Below, one piece after another: positions 16,798 to 25,613 of a stretch of 64,000 nucleotides of DNA (position 1 is its first letter; every line of letters starts with the position of its first letter). The DNA is from Saccharopolyspora galaxeae (lineage in GTDB: Bacteria; Actinomycetota; Actinomycetes; Mycobacteriales; Pseudonocardiaceae): NCBI RefSeq assembly GCF_016526145.1, contig NZ_JADDUE010000013.1:83215-147214 (forward strand), written 5' to 3'. The notes beneath the pieces were generated by a model, which did no database searches, was not told where the DNA came from, and saw only the letters and a list, made by a program, of their open reading frames with translations. Position numbers and translations under genes: made by a program.

Positions 16798-17499
16798 ATG
16801 AGCCTGCACCTTTCCGGCATCACCCTGACCTACCCCGACGGCGACGGGTACATCACCGCGCTGGACCGGGTTTCCCTCGACGTGCCCAGCGGCACCGTCA
16901 CTGCCGTGGCCGGGCCGTCCGGTTCCGGCAAGTCGAGCCTGCTGGCCGTCGCCGCCACCCTGATCACGCCGGACTCCGGCTCGGTCGTCATCGACGGCAC
17001 CGCCGCCACCGGTCTCGGCGCGGCCGGGCGCGCGGCGCTGCGGCGCGGCCGCATCGGGATGATCTTCCAGCAGCCGAACCTGCTGGACTCGCTCACCGCC
17101 GCCGAGCAGATCGAGGTGATGGCGCACCTCGACAGCCGCTCCCCGCGCGCCGCGCGGGGGCACGCCCGCGAACTGCTCGACGCGGTCGGGCTGGCCGACC
17201 ACGCGCACCGCCGTCCGCACCAGCTCTCCGGTGGGCAGCGCCAGCGGGTCAACATCGCGCGAGCCCTGGCCAACGACCCGGCGGTGCTGCTGGTCGACGA
17301 GCCCACCAGCGCGCTCGACCACGAACGCGGAGCGGCCGTGATCGAGCTGCTGTTCGAGCTGACCCACCGCACCGGAGCCGCGACCGTGCTCGTCACCCAC
17401 GACCGGGCGTGCCTGGGCGAGGTCGACGACCTCGTGGAGGTGGTCGACGGGCGCGTGTTCGCCCCGGAAACGGCCACGACGGCCCTGCACACTCGCTGA
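16798..17499 (+). CDS. ABC transporter ATP-binding protein
   Basis: A 233-residue nucleotide-binding subunit of the LolD/MacB class. Walker A is AGPSGSGKSSLL (about residues 38-49), the signature is LSGGQRQRV (about 141-149), Walker B is VLLVDEPTSALD (about 161-172) and the H-loop His is in VLVTHDRAC. It powers the preceding permease. CGAGGAG upstream supports the ATG. Confidence 0.88.
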   Translation: MSLHLSGITLTYPDGDGYITALDRVSLDVPSGTVTAVAGPSGSGKSSLLAVAATLITPDSGSVVIDGTAATGLGAAGRAALRRGRIGMIFQQPNLLDSLTAAEQIEVMAHLDSRSPRAARGHARELLDAVGLADHAHRRPHQLSGGQRQRVNIARALANDPAVLLVDEPTSALDHERGAAVIELLFELTHRTGAATVLVTHDRACLGEVDDLVEVVDGRVFAPETATTALHTR

Positions 17500-17515
17500 A
17501 CATCCGGGAAACGAG

Positions 17516-17947
17516 ATGAAGAAATCCTACTACGCCGCACTCACCTACATGATCCTCGGTCTGGTGGCCGGGGTGTACTACCGCGAAATCGCCAAGGCGC
17601 ACGGATTCACCGGGGAAACTCAGCTCAGTGTGGTGCACACGCATCTGCTCGCGCTGGGAATGCTGTTCTTCCTCATCGTGCTGGTGCTGGAACGGACGTT
17701 CCGACTCAGCGCGAACCGGTGGTTCGCCCCGTTCTTCTGGTTCTACAACGCGGGGCTGGTCGTCACGACCGGTGTTCTGGTCTACCACGGCACGTCGACC
17801 GTTCTCGGCGGGACGACCGGTGCGGCCGTGTCCGGAATCGCCGGGCTCGGGCACATCCTGCTGACCGCGGGCCTGGTGTTCCTGTTCATCAACTTGCACG
17901 GCCGCGCGATCGGCGGACGGGCCGAGTCCGCGTCGACGCCCGGGTGA
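17516..17947 (+). CDS. DUF2871 family membrane protein
   Basis: A 143-residue protein with four hydrophobic helices and no other domain. It begins KKSYYAALTYMILGLVAGVYYRE and contains TQLSVVHTHLLALGM; the conserved His pair in HTHLL and the Glu in YYREIAKA are features of the DUF2871 family. His residues in helices could bind haem or metal, but this has not been established for the family. It starts 16 bases after the ABC ATPase and precedes a predicted haem-degrading monooxygenase, so a link to haem or metal homeostasis is possible. Confidence 0.7.
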   Translation: MKKSYYAALTYMILGLVAGVYYREIAKAHGFTGETQLSVVHTHLLALGMLFFLIVLVLERTFRLSANRWFAPFFWFYNAGLVVTTGVLVYHGTSTVLGGTTGAAVSGIAGLGHILLTAGLVFLFINLHGRAIGGRAESASTPG

Positions 17948-18021
17948 CCCGGCCACGCGAATTCCCAATCGGCGACTCAGCACGATCAGACCGGCATATT
18001 TCCCCACTCCCGCAAAGGAGA

Positions 18022-18330
18022 ATGACGATGTTCTACGCCACCAACCGGCTGCACGTGCCGCCGGACAAAGCGCAGGATTTCGAGGAGCAGTTCACCGGCA
18101 ACATGCGCAAATACCTGCCCGGAGTTCCGGGCCTGCGGCGCAGCACCCTGCTGCGCCCAGCCGCCGCCGGCGAGCCATACCTCTCGATCAACGAATTCGA
18201 CACCGAAGCGCATTTCCGCGCCTGGGTCGATTCCGATTCGTTCAAGCAGGCGCACGCCCGCAACAGCGGCATGGTCCGGAACATCACCTCGAACCAGGTG
18301 GAGACCTTCGAGTCCGTCGAGGTGCTCTGA
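18022..18330 (+). CDS. ABM-domain monooxygenase, IsdG/MhuD-like
   Basis: A 102-residue dimeric alpha/beta-barrel protein. The three residues that define non-canonical haem oxygenases are present in the right context: Asn8 (ATNRL), Trp68 (FRAWVDSDSF) and His78 (KQAHAR), matching the Asn/Trp/His triad of IsdG and MhuD. These enzymes open haem to release iron. A generic antibiotic-biosynthesis-monooxygenase role is the alternative. An AGGAG site precedes the start; a second in-frame ATG lies two codons later. It is the last gene of the ABC-DUF2871 run on the plus strand. Confidence 0.74.
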   Translation: MTMFYATNRLHVPPDKAQDFEEQFTGNMRKYLPGVPGLRRSTLLRPAAAGEPYLSINEFDTEAHFRAWVDSDSFKQAHARNSGMVRNITSNQVETFESVEVL

Positions 18331-18547
18331 GTCCGCGGGGCCGCCCCGATCCGAAACGGGGCGGCCCGCCGCTGAGGCACGGCATCATTGCGCACCGGCG
18401 CTGCGCACCCGAACCCGACGACCACTCGTTCAGTCGCTGGTCACCGACGTCCACCGACTGCAATTCTGCGGAAGACCCGACAACGAACCACCCGCGGAAC
18501 CGCACGGGCGATCGGGGCCCGGCGTCGGCGTTGGGGGTGCTTGCCGC

Positions 18548-19630
18548 GTGCCGAGACCTGCCACCAGGCCGGTGCTCGCGATCAAGAGCAAGTCGGGCGA
18601 GCTGGAGGCCGTGTCCAACGAACCCGCCACGCACGTCCAGGTCATGATCGAACTCCTGCCGGGCGTGCTGCCGGAGGCCCCGATCGGCAAGCAGGTCCTG
18701 AACGTCGCCGTGGACGCGGTCGCGGAGGGCAACCCGGTATGGCTCGACACCACCTGGCTGCCCGCCGGTAATGCCGCCGCGAGCACGCCCGCCCCGGTGC
18801 TCACCGATTTCGACGGCGTTCTCGACGAGATCATCCAAGAGATGATTCCGGGCCACGACGAGCCGATCCTGCTCCCGGTCGTCGCGGCCGATGCCGACGA
18901 CCGGCGACTCCGCGCGATGCGCGAGTTCCTCCAGCACAAACCCCGTCCCGTGGTGGTGCGCGCGCGCCGCGCAGCGTCGGCCGACGTCGAACCGTGGGCG
19001 CGGATCGAGCGAATCGCCACCGCGCTGCGAATCGGGGTGGAGGACCTGCACCTGGTCTTCGACGAGGGCTACCTGCCATCCGTCCCGGACCACCGCGTCG
19101 AGGCCCTGGGCAAGAACATCACCGGATTGAACGCTCGCCACGGCTGCGCGTCGATCACCGTGCTGGGCGGCTCGATCCCGAAGGAGCGAACCGGCTTCGA
19201 CACGCGCACCCGCGAACGAACCGAGATCCGGCTTTGGAAGAACGCACGGGCCGACTGCGACGGCTCCCTGCGCTACGGCGACTACGGCGTCGTCCACCCC
19301 GTCCCGCGGTCGAAGAAGAAGGGCTCGGGCGCCCCGAACCCCTACCTGCACTACACCGTCCCCGGAGGCGTTCTCTCGTTCGCACGCCACGTCCCGGACC
19401 GCAACGGCCGCGCCTTGCCGACCGGCGCTGCCGAGCGGTTCTTCCGGGATGTCGCCGAAGAACTCGTGCGGCGGCCGGAATTCGCCGGGCCGAGCTTCTC
19501 CTGGGGCGACGAGAAGCTGTACTCCTGCCGGGAGGACCCGGCCATCCCGATCGGCCGTGCGGACAAGTGGATCGCGCTGGCCACCTCGCATCACCTGGCG
19601 CACCTGTCCAGGGACATGGACGCGAGCTGA
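18548..19630 (+). CDS. Beta family protein (phage T4 beta-protein-like, PF14350 type)
   Basis: A 360-residue soluble protein without recognisable catalytic motif. The start region (RPVLAIKSKSGELEAV), the alternating beta/alpha pattern with LLPVVAADAD, VVVRARRA and DLHLVFDEGYL, and the C-terminal GDYGVVHPVPRSKKKGSGAPNPYLHYT-like section (quoted in part: SKKKGSGAP) match proteins named 'beta family' after a T4 gene. A TIM-barrel-like order of strands is plausible. Homologues occur in phages and in scattered bacterial islands, sometimes near defence genes; function is unknown. GTG 18548 has a GGGGGTG site. It stands alone and could be acquired. Confidence 0.6.
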   Translation: MPRPATRPVLAIKSKSGELEAVSNEPATHVQVMIELLPGVLPEAPIGKQVLNVAVDAVAEGNPVWLDTTWLPAGNAAASTPAPVLTDFDGVLDEIIQEMIPGHDEPILLPVVAADADDRRLRAMREFLQHKPRPVVVRARRAASADVEPWARIERIATALRIGVEDLHLVFDEGYLPSVPDHRVEALGKNITGLNARHGCASITVLGGSIPKERTGFDTRTRERTEIRLWKNARADCDGSLRYGDYGVVHPVPRSKKKGSGAPNPYLHYTVPGGVLSFARHVPDRNGRALPTGAAERFFRDVAEELVRRPEFAGPSFSWGDEKLYSCREDPAIPIGRADKWIALATSHHLAHLSRDMDAS

Positions 19631-19836
19631 ACCGCGTCCGCTGCGCGGAGCTATCGCTGCGCACCGCTGACATGCAATGCCGAAATGCAGCGCGGTATAC
19701 AGCCGTGCTCCGGCTGCCCCGGTAGGTCGCGGGTCTGCGCAGCGGCGCGATGAACACCCGCACTGAACCGGCCGAGATCATCGACACCGGGCCGCTGGTC
19801 GTGCTCGCCGCGAGGGGCTTGGAAAGCCGCGAGCTC

Positions 19837-22197
19837 TCACAGTTCGAGGGTCAGCTTCGCGCCGCGGGCCCGTGAGCAGCACGTCATCATCTTGTCGTTG
19901 CGGCGGCGTTCGGTCCGGGTGAGCACGTGGTCGCGGTGATCGACCTCGCCGTCGCGGACCGAAACCTCGCAGGTGCCGCACAAGCCCTGCTCGCAATCGC
20001 TGGGTACGTCGACATCGGCTTCGCGCAGCGCGGCGAGCACCGAGCGATCGGCGGCCACTCGGACGGTGCGGCCGGATTCCGCGAGTTCGACGTCGAAGGC
20101 GTGCTCGTGGGCGGGATCGAGCGCACCCCGATCGGCCTCGAACCGCTCCACGCGCAAAGCGTTCTGCGGCCAACGGGCGGTCGCCGTTTCGAGCGCGGCG
20201 AGCAGCCGTTGCGGGCCGCAAGCGTAGATCTGGGTGTCCTCGCGCGGATCGGCGAGCAGTTCGTCGACGTTCAACCGCCCGCCCTGGTCCGAGCAGTGCA
20301 CGGTGAGCCGATTCCCGTGATCGCGGATGAGCCGGGCCAGCAGCACCATGGCACCGGCTGATCTGCCGCAGTAGTGGATTTCGTAGTCGCTGCCCGCGCG
20401 CAGCGCCGCATCGGCCATCGCGATGATCGGCGTGATGCCGATGCCTCCCGCGATGAACACGTAGTGCCCGGCATCCGGTTCGAGCTTGAAGTTGTTGCGG
20501 GGGCCGCGCAGGTTCAGCTGGTCGCCGACGCGGAGCCGGTCGTGGACGTACTCCGATCCTCCGCGGCCGCCGGGTTCGCGGAAAACCGCGATCTGGTACC
20601 GCGTGCGGTCCGCGGGATCGCCGCACAACGAGTACTGCCGGGACATCCCGTTCAGCTCGATGTCCACATGCGCGCCGGGTGACCACGAAGGCAGCGGTTC
20701 CGCCCTGGTGTCGACGAGCGTGATCCGCGCGATGCCCGCGGCGGCTTGCTCGATCGATTCCACCTCGACGGGCCGCGTGATGGTGCGCCGGGGCGGTTCG
20801 CCGATCGTCACCGGCCGCGAATTGCGGGCCGTGCCGGGATTCGCGCGCTCGGGGTTGTCTCGCGGATCCCACCGCACCCGGACGTGCTCCGGACCGCGGA
20901 AGGAGGTGTTGGGCAGGTAGTGGAACCGCTGATCGGGAACGAGTTCCAGGTGCGGCAGCCGGGTGGTGATCTCCTCCAGGAAGATCTGCAGTTCCATCCG
21001 GGCGAGGTTCTTGCCCATGCACTGGTGGCTGCCGTAGCCGAAGGTGAGGTGATCTCGCGCGTTCTCCCGCCGGATGTCCACCTCGTCGGGGTCGTGGAAG
21101 TGCCGCTCGTCGTGGTTGGCCGAGGAGTTGACGATCAGCAGCTTGGCGCCTTCGGGAACGGTCACGTCGCCGATCCGGGTCCGCGCGGTCGTGATGCGGC
21201 GCCAGGCGGCGACCGAACCGGAATGGCGCAGGCATTCCTCCACGGTGTTCGGGATGAGCGCGGGGTCGGCGCAGATCTCCCGCCACGCGCCGCGGTTTTC
21301 CAGCAGCAGCCGGAACGCGTTCGCCGCGGCGTGCGCGGTGGTCTCGTGCGCGGCGACGATCCCGGCCATCATGATCGAGTGCAGGTAGGAGTCGGTGATG
21401 ACCTCGGGCAGCCGCCGCTGCATCCGAATGGCGTAGGGCATCCATCCCGGTCCGGACGGGTCCTTGCGCAGCTTCTCCAGCACCTCGCCCGCGTACTGCC
21501 AGAACTTGCCGACCGTGTCGGCCACCGCGACCTGCTGCTCGGGAGTGGGCCGTCCCCAGGTGTTGACGGTGTGCGCCACGGAGTACTCGCGGAGCTTGTC
21601 CATGTCCTCCTCGGGCACGCCGAGAAAGTGCAACGCGACCGTCAGCGGAACCTCGTAGAGCAGTTCGTCGACCAGGTCCGCCTCGCCGGTGTCGATGAAG
21701 CGGTCGACGCGCTCGCGGACCAGGCGGCGCACCACGGGCTCTTGCTGAGCCAGCGCGGCTGCGGTGAACGGCTCCATCAGCGCCCGGCGACGCGGCATGT
21801 GCGCCGGTTCGTCCTCGTTCACCAGCGTGCGGGCCATGGCGTAGTCGTGGCGGCGCAGCACCTCGGTGGCTTCCGCGGAGACCGGCGTGATCTTCTCCAG
21901 CGCGATCGACGGGGAGAACCGGATGTTGTCCTGGAAGATCGCCTTGACGTCCGCGTAGCGGGTGACCACCCAATAGCCCAGAACAGGGCTGTAGAACACC
22001 GGCTCTTCGGCGCGCGACCAGCGCAGCGATCCCGGCGGGTCCTGCTGGTAGTCCTCGCCGAACGGGTCGAACGAGCGCGCCTGCGCGGAGCAGCCGTCCT
22101 CCGGCGGCACCGGTGGTGGCTGCGCGAACGGGCACTGGGTGGCGGTCCGGCCGTCCGTTCCGCCGTTTTCGCTGGGGCTGGATTCATCGATCTGCAT
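19837..22197 (-). CDS. Self-sufficient cytochrome P450 fused to a phthalate-dioxygenase-reductase module (CYP116B type)
   Basis: A 786-residue fusion. The N-terminal P450 domain has the oxygen-binding helix AAHETTAHAA, the ExxR Glu-Arg pair in VEECLRHSG, and the haem-ligand motif FGYGSHQCMG near residue 400. A linker (about 430-465) leads to the FMN/NAD reductase with RQYSLCGDP and GGIGITPI and a closing YACGP, then a plant-type [2Fe-2S] ferredoxin with CEQGLCGTC and a distal Cys near the C-terminus. It hydroxylates or dealkylates using NAD(P)H without partner proteins. ATG 22197 was chosen from the family length (about 770-790). The substrate is unknown; an alpha/beta hydrolase is transcribed divergently. 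Confidence 0.9.
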   Translation of the reverse strand: MQIDESSPSENGGTDGRTATQCPFAQPPPVPPEDGCSAQARSFDPFGEDYQQDPPGSLRWSRAEEPVFYSPVLGYWVVTRYADVKAIFQDNIRFSPSIALEKITPVSAEATEVLRRHDYAMARTLVNEDEPAHMPRRRALMEPFTAAALAQQEPVVRRLVRERVDRFIDTGEADLVDELLYEVPLTVALHFLGVPEEDMDKLREYSVAHTVNTWGRPTPEQQVAVADTVGKFWQYAGEVLEKLRKDPSGPGWMPYAIRMQRRLPEVITDSYLHSIMMAGIVAAHETTAHAAANAFRLLLENRGAWREICADPALIPNTVEECLRHSGSVAAWRRITTARTRIGDVTVPEGAKLLIVNSSANHDERHFHDPDEVDIRRENARDHLTFGYGSHQCMGKNLARMELQIFLEEITTRLPHLELVPDQRFHYLPNTSFRGPEHVRVRWDPRDNPERANPGTARNSRPVTIGEPPRRTITRPVEVESIEQAAAGIARITLVDTRAEPLPSWSPGAHVDIELNGMSRQYSLCGDPADRTRYQIAVFREPGGRGGSEYVHDRLRVGDQLNLRGPRNNFKLEPDAGHYVFIAGGIGITPIIAMADAALRAGSDYEIHYCGRSAGAMVLLARLIRDHGNRLTVHCSDQGGRLNVDELLADPREDTQIYACGPQRLLAALETATARWPQNALRVERFEADRGALDPAHEHAFDVELAESGRTVRVAADRSVLAALREADVDVPSDCEQGLCGTCEVSVRDGEVDHRDHVLTRTERRRNDKMMTCCSRARGAKLTLEL

Positions 22198-22268
22198 GTC
22201 TTCAACACCTATCCAGCGGATGTGCGCACGGCAACAATTGTATGGACCGGGACGCACATGGAGGTGCC

Positions 22269-23033
22269 GTGGACGAAATGTCTCAGGATTCCGGCAACGA
22301 CGGGCGCGCCGTCATCGGACTGCACGGGTGGTTCGGGTCGGCGACCGCGTGGCAGCCGCTGGCGGCCCACTTGGAGAACTCGCAGTTCGGTTACCACTTC
22401 ATGGACTTCCGCGGGTACGGCTCACGGGCCGGTGCGTCCGGCCGCTTCACCATCGCGGAAGCGGCCGCGGACGTGCTGGAGTTCGCCGACGAGCTCGGGC
22501 TGGAACGCTTCTGCCTGCTCGGCCACTCCATGGGTGGCAGCGTGATGCAGCGGGTCTACGCCGACGCGCCGGAGCGGGTCCGCGCCATGTTCGGCATCTC
22601 GCCGGTTCCGGCGAGCGGCATACCGTTCGACGACGCCACGTGGGAACTGTTCCGTTCGGCCGCGGACAGCGCGGAGGTGCGGCGCCAGATCATCGACTTC
22701 ACCACCGGCGGCAGGCTCGAACCGCGGCAGCTGGACGCCATGGTCGAGCACTCGGTGCGCAACAGCGAAGTCCCGGCGGTGTCCGCTTATCTGGAAGCTT
22801 GGGCCAGCACCGACTTCCACTCCGAGATCAACGGCGCCCGGGTGCCCGTAAAGGTGCTCATCGGCCGCAACGATCCTGCCGTGCACGCCGAGCTGATCCG
22901 GTCCACGTTCGGGCAGTGGTACCCGCACTTCGACCTGATCGAGTTCGCGGACGCGGGCCACTACGCCGCCGAGGAGGTTCCCGAGCGGACCGCGGAAGTC
23001 ATCGAGGAATTCCTGCGGGACGCGGCCGGGTGA
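22269..23033 (+). CDS. Alpha/beta hydrolase
   Basis: A 254-residue hydrolase with the oxyanion segment GLHGWFGSATAW near residue 16, the nucleophile GHSMGGSV near residue 84, an acid in GRNDPAVH and the catalytic His in DAGHYAAEE near residue 238. GTG 22269 follows GGAGG by four bases; ATG codons at 22242 and 22278 are alternatives. It is divergent from the fused P450 with about 70 bases between start codons, so the two are likely co-regulated: an oxygenase and an esterase/lactonase on one pathway. A TACAAT hexamer on the minus strand (22237-22242) could be the P450 -10 element. Confidence 0.78.
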   Translation: MDEMSQDSGNDGRAVIGLHGWFGSATAWQPLAAHLENSQFGYHFMDFRGYGSRAGASGRFTIAEAAADVLEFADELGLERFCLLGHSMGGSVMQRVYADAPERVRAMFGISPVPASGIPFDDATWELFRSAADSAEVRRQIIDFTTGGRLEPRQLDAMVEHSVRNSEVPAVSAYLEAWASTDFHSEINGARVPVKVLIGRNDPAVHAELIRSTFGQWYPHFDLIEFADAGHYAAEEVPERTAEVIEEFLRDAAG

Positions 23034-23034
23034 A

Positions 23035-23059
23035 GCCGCACCGGCAAGCTCGGTGCGGC
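23035..23059. terminator. Bidirectional terminator hairpin
   Basis: GCCGCACC (23035-23042) and GGTGCGGC (23052-23059) form a perfect 8-bp stem with a 9-base loop, two bases after the hydrolase stop codon and before the convergent lipid kinase. Confidence 0.62.
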
Positions 23060-23094
23060 ACCGCCTGGCCGGAAACCGTTCATGCGCAACGAAT

Positions 23095-23979
23095 TCACTC
23101 CGGCACCGGCACGATCGCGCGGGCGGCCGCGGGCACGCATTCGCAGGTTACCGGCAGCGGCGCGAACGGTTCACCGTCGGCGTGACCGACGATGTCCGTA
23201 GTGGACACTCGCACGCGGACGGCGCGATAAGTCGTCACCTGCGGGTGCTCGACGTGTTCTCCGGTGTAGATCGCAGGCAGCAGGCGCACGAGCTCGGTGA
23301 GCCGCCGATGCTCGATGACGGTGACGTCGAGCAAGCCGTCGGTTTGGTCCGCGTGCGGGCAGATCCGCATCCCGCCGCCGTAGGTCGCACCGTTGCCGAC
23401 CGCCACCAGCATCGCGGGCACCGCCATCCGCCGGTCGTCCAGTTCGAGCACGTAGTCGCGGGGGCGCAGCGCGATGAGTTCGATCAGCACCGCGAGGTTG
23501 TAGCGCAGCTTGCCGCGCGGCCACCGCAGCCGGTTGGTGCGTTCGGTGACCTTGGCGTCGAAACCGCCCGCGAGAACGGTGCCGAACCAGCGGTCCCCGG
23601 CTCGTCCCAGATCGATCGGGCGCACCGCGCCGGTCGCCACCACCCGGGCGGCGGCGACGGGGTCGTGCCGCGGAATTCCCAGCATCCGCGCGTGGTCGTT
23701 GCCGGTTCCCGCCGGGATCACTCCGAACGGCGTGGAAGTTCCCGCCACCGCCTGCAATGCGATGTTGACGAGTCCGTCACCGCCGCACGCCACGAGTGCG
23801 CCGGTGCCCGCGGCGACGGCCCGGTGCGCCAGCGCCGCGGACTCGGCCGCGTCCTTGCCCATCAGCGTGGTCACCGCAATCCCGCGGGCACGCAGGTACC
23901 GCAGTGCCCGCAGTGCTGCGGCCGCACCGCGGGATCGCCCGGAGTTCGGATTGACCAGCAGGCTGACGTCGCTGATCAC
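23095..23979 (-). CDS. Diacylglycerol kinase family lipid kinase
   Basis: A 294-residue DagK/YegS-like kinase. The N-terminal nucleotide fold has LLVNPNSGRSRGAA (residues about 5-18), the glycine-rich CGGDGLVNIALQAV (about 75-90) and PAGTGNDHARMLG (about 100-112). The C-terminal beta domain carries GGGMRICPHADQTDGLLDV (quoted to 19 residues), typical of the family. It phosphorylates diacylglycerol or a related lipid alcohol. Its GTG overlaps the stop of the upstream flavoprotein by four bases, so they are translationally coupled and presumably act on the same lipid class. Confidence 0.86.
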   Translation of the reverse strand: MISDVSLLVNPNSGRSRGAAAALRALRYLRARGIAVTTLMGKDAAESAALAHRAVAAGTGALVACGGDGLVNIALQAVAGTSTPFGVIPAGTGNDHARMLGIPRHDPVAAARVVATGAVRPIDLGRAGDRWFGTVLAGGFDAKVTERTNRLRWPRGKLRYNLAVLIELIALRPRDYVLELDDRRMAVPAMLVAVGNGATYGGGMRICPHADQTDGLLDVTVIEHRRLTELVRLLPAIYTGEHVEHPQVTTYRAVRVRVSTTDIVGHADGEPFAPLPVTCECVPAAARAIVPVPE

Positions 23980-25577
23980 GGGATCAGCTTGCCGGGGTTG
24001 AGCACACCGGATGGGTCCACAGTGGACTTCACGGCACGCAGCACTTCCAGGCCGAGTTCGCCGACCTCGTCGGCCATCCATTCCCGGTGGTCCAGCCCCA
24101 CCGCGTGGTGGTGGGTGATGGTGGCCGACGAGGCGCTCATGGCATCGCTCGCCGCGCGTTTGGCCTGGCGCCACTGGGCAACCGGGTCCTCTCCACGCGC
24201 GCAGGCGACCGTGAAGTACAGCGAGGCACCGGTCGAGTACACGTGCGAGACGTGGCACATGATCATCGGCGGCGTGCCCTGGGCTTGCAGCGATTCGGTC
24301 AGCGCGTCGCGCACGGCCGCATAGGTGGCGCCGAGGTTGGACCAGCTGGTCGCGGTCTCCAGCGTTTCCGCCAGTGCGTTGACGTCGAGCAGCGCATCCC
24401 GCAAGTACGGACCGTGGTAGCGGCCGCGCGCCCAATCCTCGGCGGGTTTCGGGCCCAGCGACGTGCCACCGGCCCGCGCCAGCAGCTCCGCGGCCCGCTC
24501 GTGCGCGCCGGGCTGGGCGCCTTCGTGGCGGGTCACCAGCAGGCACCCACCGGAAGGGCTGCCCTCGCCGACATCGTGCGCCAGCGCGAGGTTCAGCATC
24601 GTCTCGGTCTCGTCGGACAGCCGGGCGACGGTCGGCAGCGCGCCTTCCTGGGCCAGCGTGCGCAGCGCCCGCGCGCCGGTGTCGAAGTCCGGGAACGACC
24701 AGGCCTCGGACCGGACCTCCTGCGGTTTCGGCCGCACCCGCACGGTCACCTCGGTGATCGTGCCGAACGCCCCTTCCGAACCGAGGAACAGCTGCCGCAG
24801 GTCCGGCCCCGCGGCCGAGGCGGGCGCGCGGCCGAGGTCGAGCGTGCCGCGCGGTGTCGCGACCCGCAGCCGCACCACCATGCCGTCGAACCGGCCGTAA
24901 CCCGCGGAAGCCTGGCCGGACGAGCGGGTGGCCGCGAAGCCGCCGATGCTGGCGTGCTCGAAGCTCTGCGGGAAATGGCCCAGCGTGTAGCCCTGCGCGC
25001 CGAGCAGCTCCTCGGCTTCCGGGCCCCGCAGCCCGGCCTGCAACGTGGCCGTCTGCGACTCGGTGTCGAGCTCGACGAGCTCGTCGAGGTGGCGCAGGTC
25101 CAGCGCGACGACCGAGCCGAAGCCGCCGCCGTCCGGCTCGAGACCACCGACCACGCTCGTCCCGCCGCCGAACGGGATCACCGCGACCCGCTGCGCGGCG
25201 CAGGTTTCCAGGACCGCGCAGACCTCGTCGTGCGTGCCGGGGAACAGGATCGCGTCGGGGACGGACTCCAAGTCCCCGGCGCGCCGCCGCAGCAGATCCG
25301 GTGTGCTCTTGCCGCCCGCGTGCAGCAGCCGGGTGTCGTCGTCGGTGCGGACCCGGTCCGCGCCCACGATCTCCGCCAGCGCGCCGCGGGCTTCAGCAGG
25401 CAGCGCGCAGGGCCGCAGGCTGATGTCCGCGCGGTCCACGGACTGCGTGTCGCGATGCGTGATCCCGAGGCCCTGCTCGACCAAGGTGCGCACGTCGGCG
25501 GACAGGGGGCTGGCGGCATCGGCGGTGCCCCAGGCGTTCCAGACGGAGTCCGGGGTGCGGTGCTCGGGTTTCGTCAT
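23976..25577 (-). CDS. FAD-binding oxidase, alkyl-dihydroxyacetonephosphate synthase-like
   Basis: A 533-residue VAO-family flavoprotein. The FAD-binding segment PFGGGTSVVGG (about residue 130) and GHFPQSFEHASIGGFAATRSSG region (about 200-220; shared with alkyl-DHAP synthase, including YGRFDGMV) are clear, and the C-terminal ATITHHHAVGLDHREWM segment corresponds to the catalytic HHH region of that enzyme. Alkyl-DHAP synthase swaps the acyl chain of acyl-DHAP for a fatty alcohol to make the ether bond. Bacterial relatives are mostly uncharacterised and may instead oxidise hydroxy acids. Its neighbours (lipid kinase, GlpD) favour glycerolipid metabolism. Confidence 0.75.
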   Translation of the reverse strand: MTKPEHRTPDSVWNAWGTADAASPLSADVRTLVEQGLGITHRDTQSVDRADISLRPCALPAEARGALAEIVGADRVRTDDDTRLLHAGGKSTPDLLRRRAGDLESVPDAILFPGTHDEVCAVLETCAAQRVAVIPFGGGTSVVGGLEPDGGGFGSVVALDLRHLDELVELDTESQTATLQAGLRGPEAEELLGAQGYTLGHFPQSFEHASIGGFAATRSSGQASAGYGRFDGMVVRLRVATPRGTLDLGRAPASAAGPDLRQLFLGSEGAFGTITEVTVRVRPKPQEVRSEAWSFPDFDTGARALRTLAQEGALPTVARLSDETETMLNLALAHDVGEGSPSGGCLLVTRHEGAQPGAHERAAELLARAGGTSLGPKPAEDWARGRYHGPYLRDALLDVNALAETLETATSWSNLGATYAAVRDALTESLQAQGTPPMIMCHVSHVYSTGASLYFTVACARGEDPVAQWRQAKRAASDAMSASSATITHHHAVGLDHREWMADEVGELGLEVLRAVKSTVDPSGVLNPGKLIP

Positions 25578-25613
25578 GCGTTACAGTTTTACACATGACG
25601 TCAAATCGTAACG
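25572..25613. promoter_or_regulatory. Shared divergent promoter/operator, probably leaderless on both sides
   Basis: The divergent ATG codons of the flavoprotein (25577) and TetR (25595) are separated by only 17 AT-rich bases. CGTCATG (25572-25578) and CATGACG (25594-25600) are perfect inverted arms around it, and CGTTAC (25579-25584) is mirrored by GTAACG (25608-25613). The hexamers TACAGT (plus) and TGTAAC-like (minus) sit about where a -10 box of a leaderless transcript would be. Confidence 0.45.

Noticed and set aside
19750..19875. A 41-codon plus-strand ORF (MNTRTEPAEIID...)
   Set aside because: It overlaps the 3' end of the P450 gene, has no ribosome-binding site and no recognisable family; could be a remnant but cannot be supported.
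19778..22135. A 785-codon minus-strand frame parallel to the P450 gene
   Set aside because: Alternative-frame shadow rich in Arg, Ala and Gly; the P450-reductase frame has all catalytic motifs.
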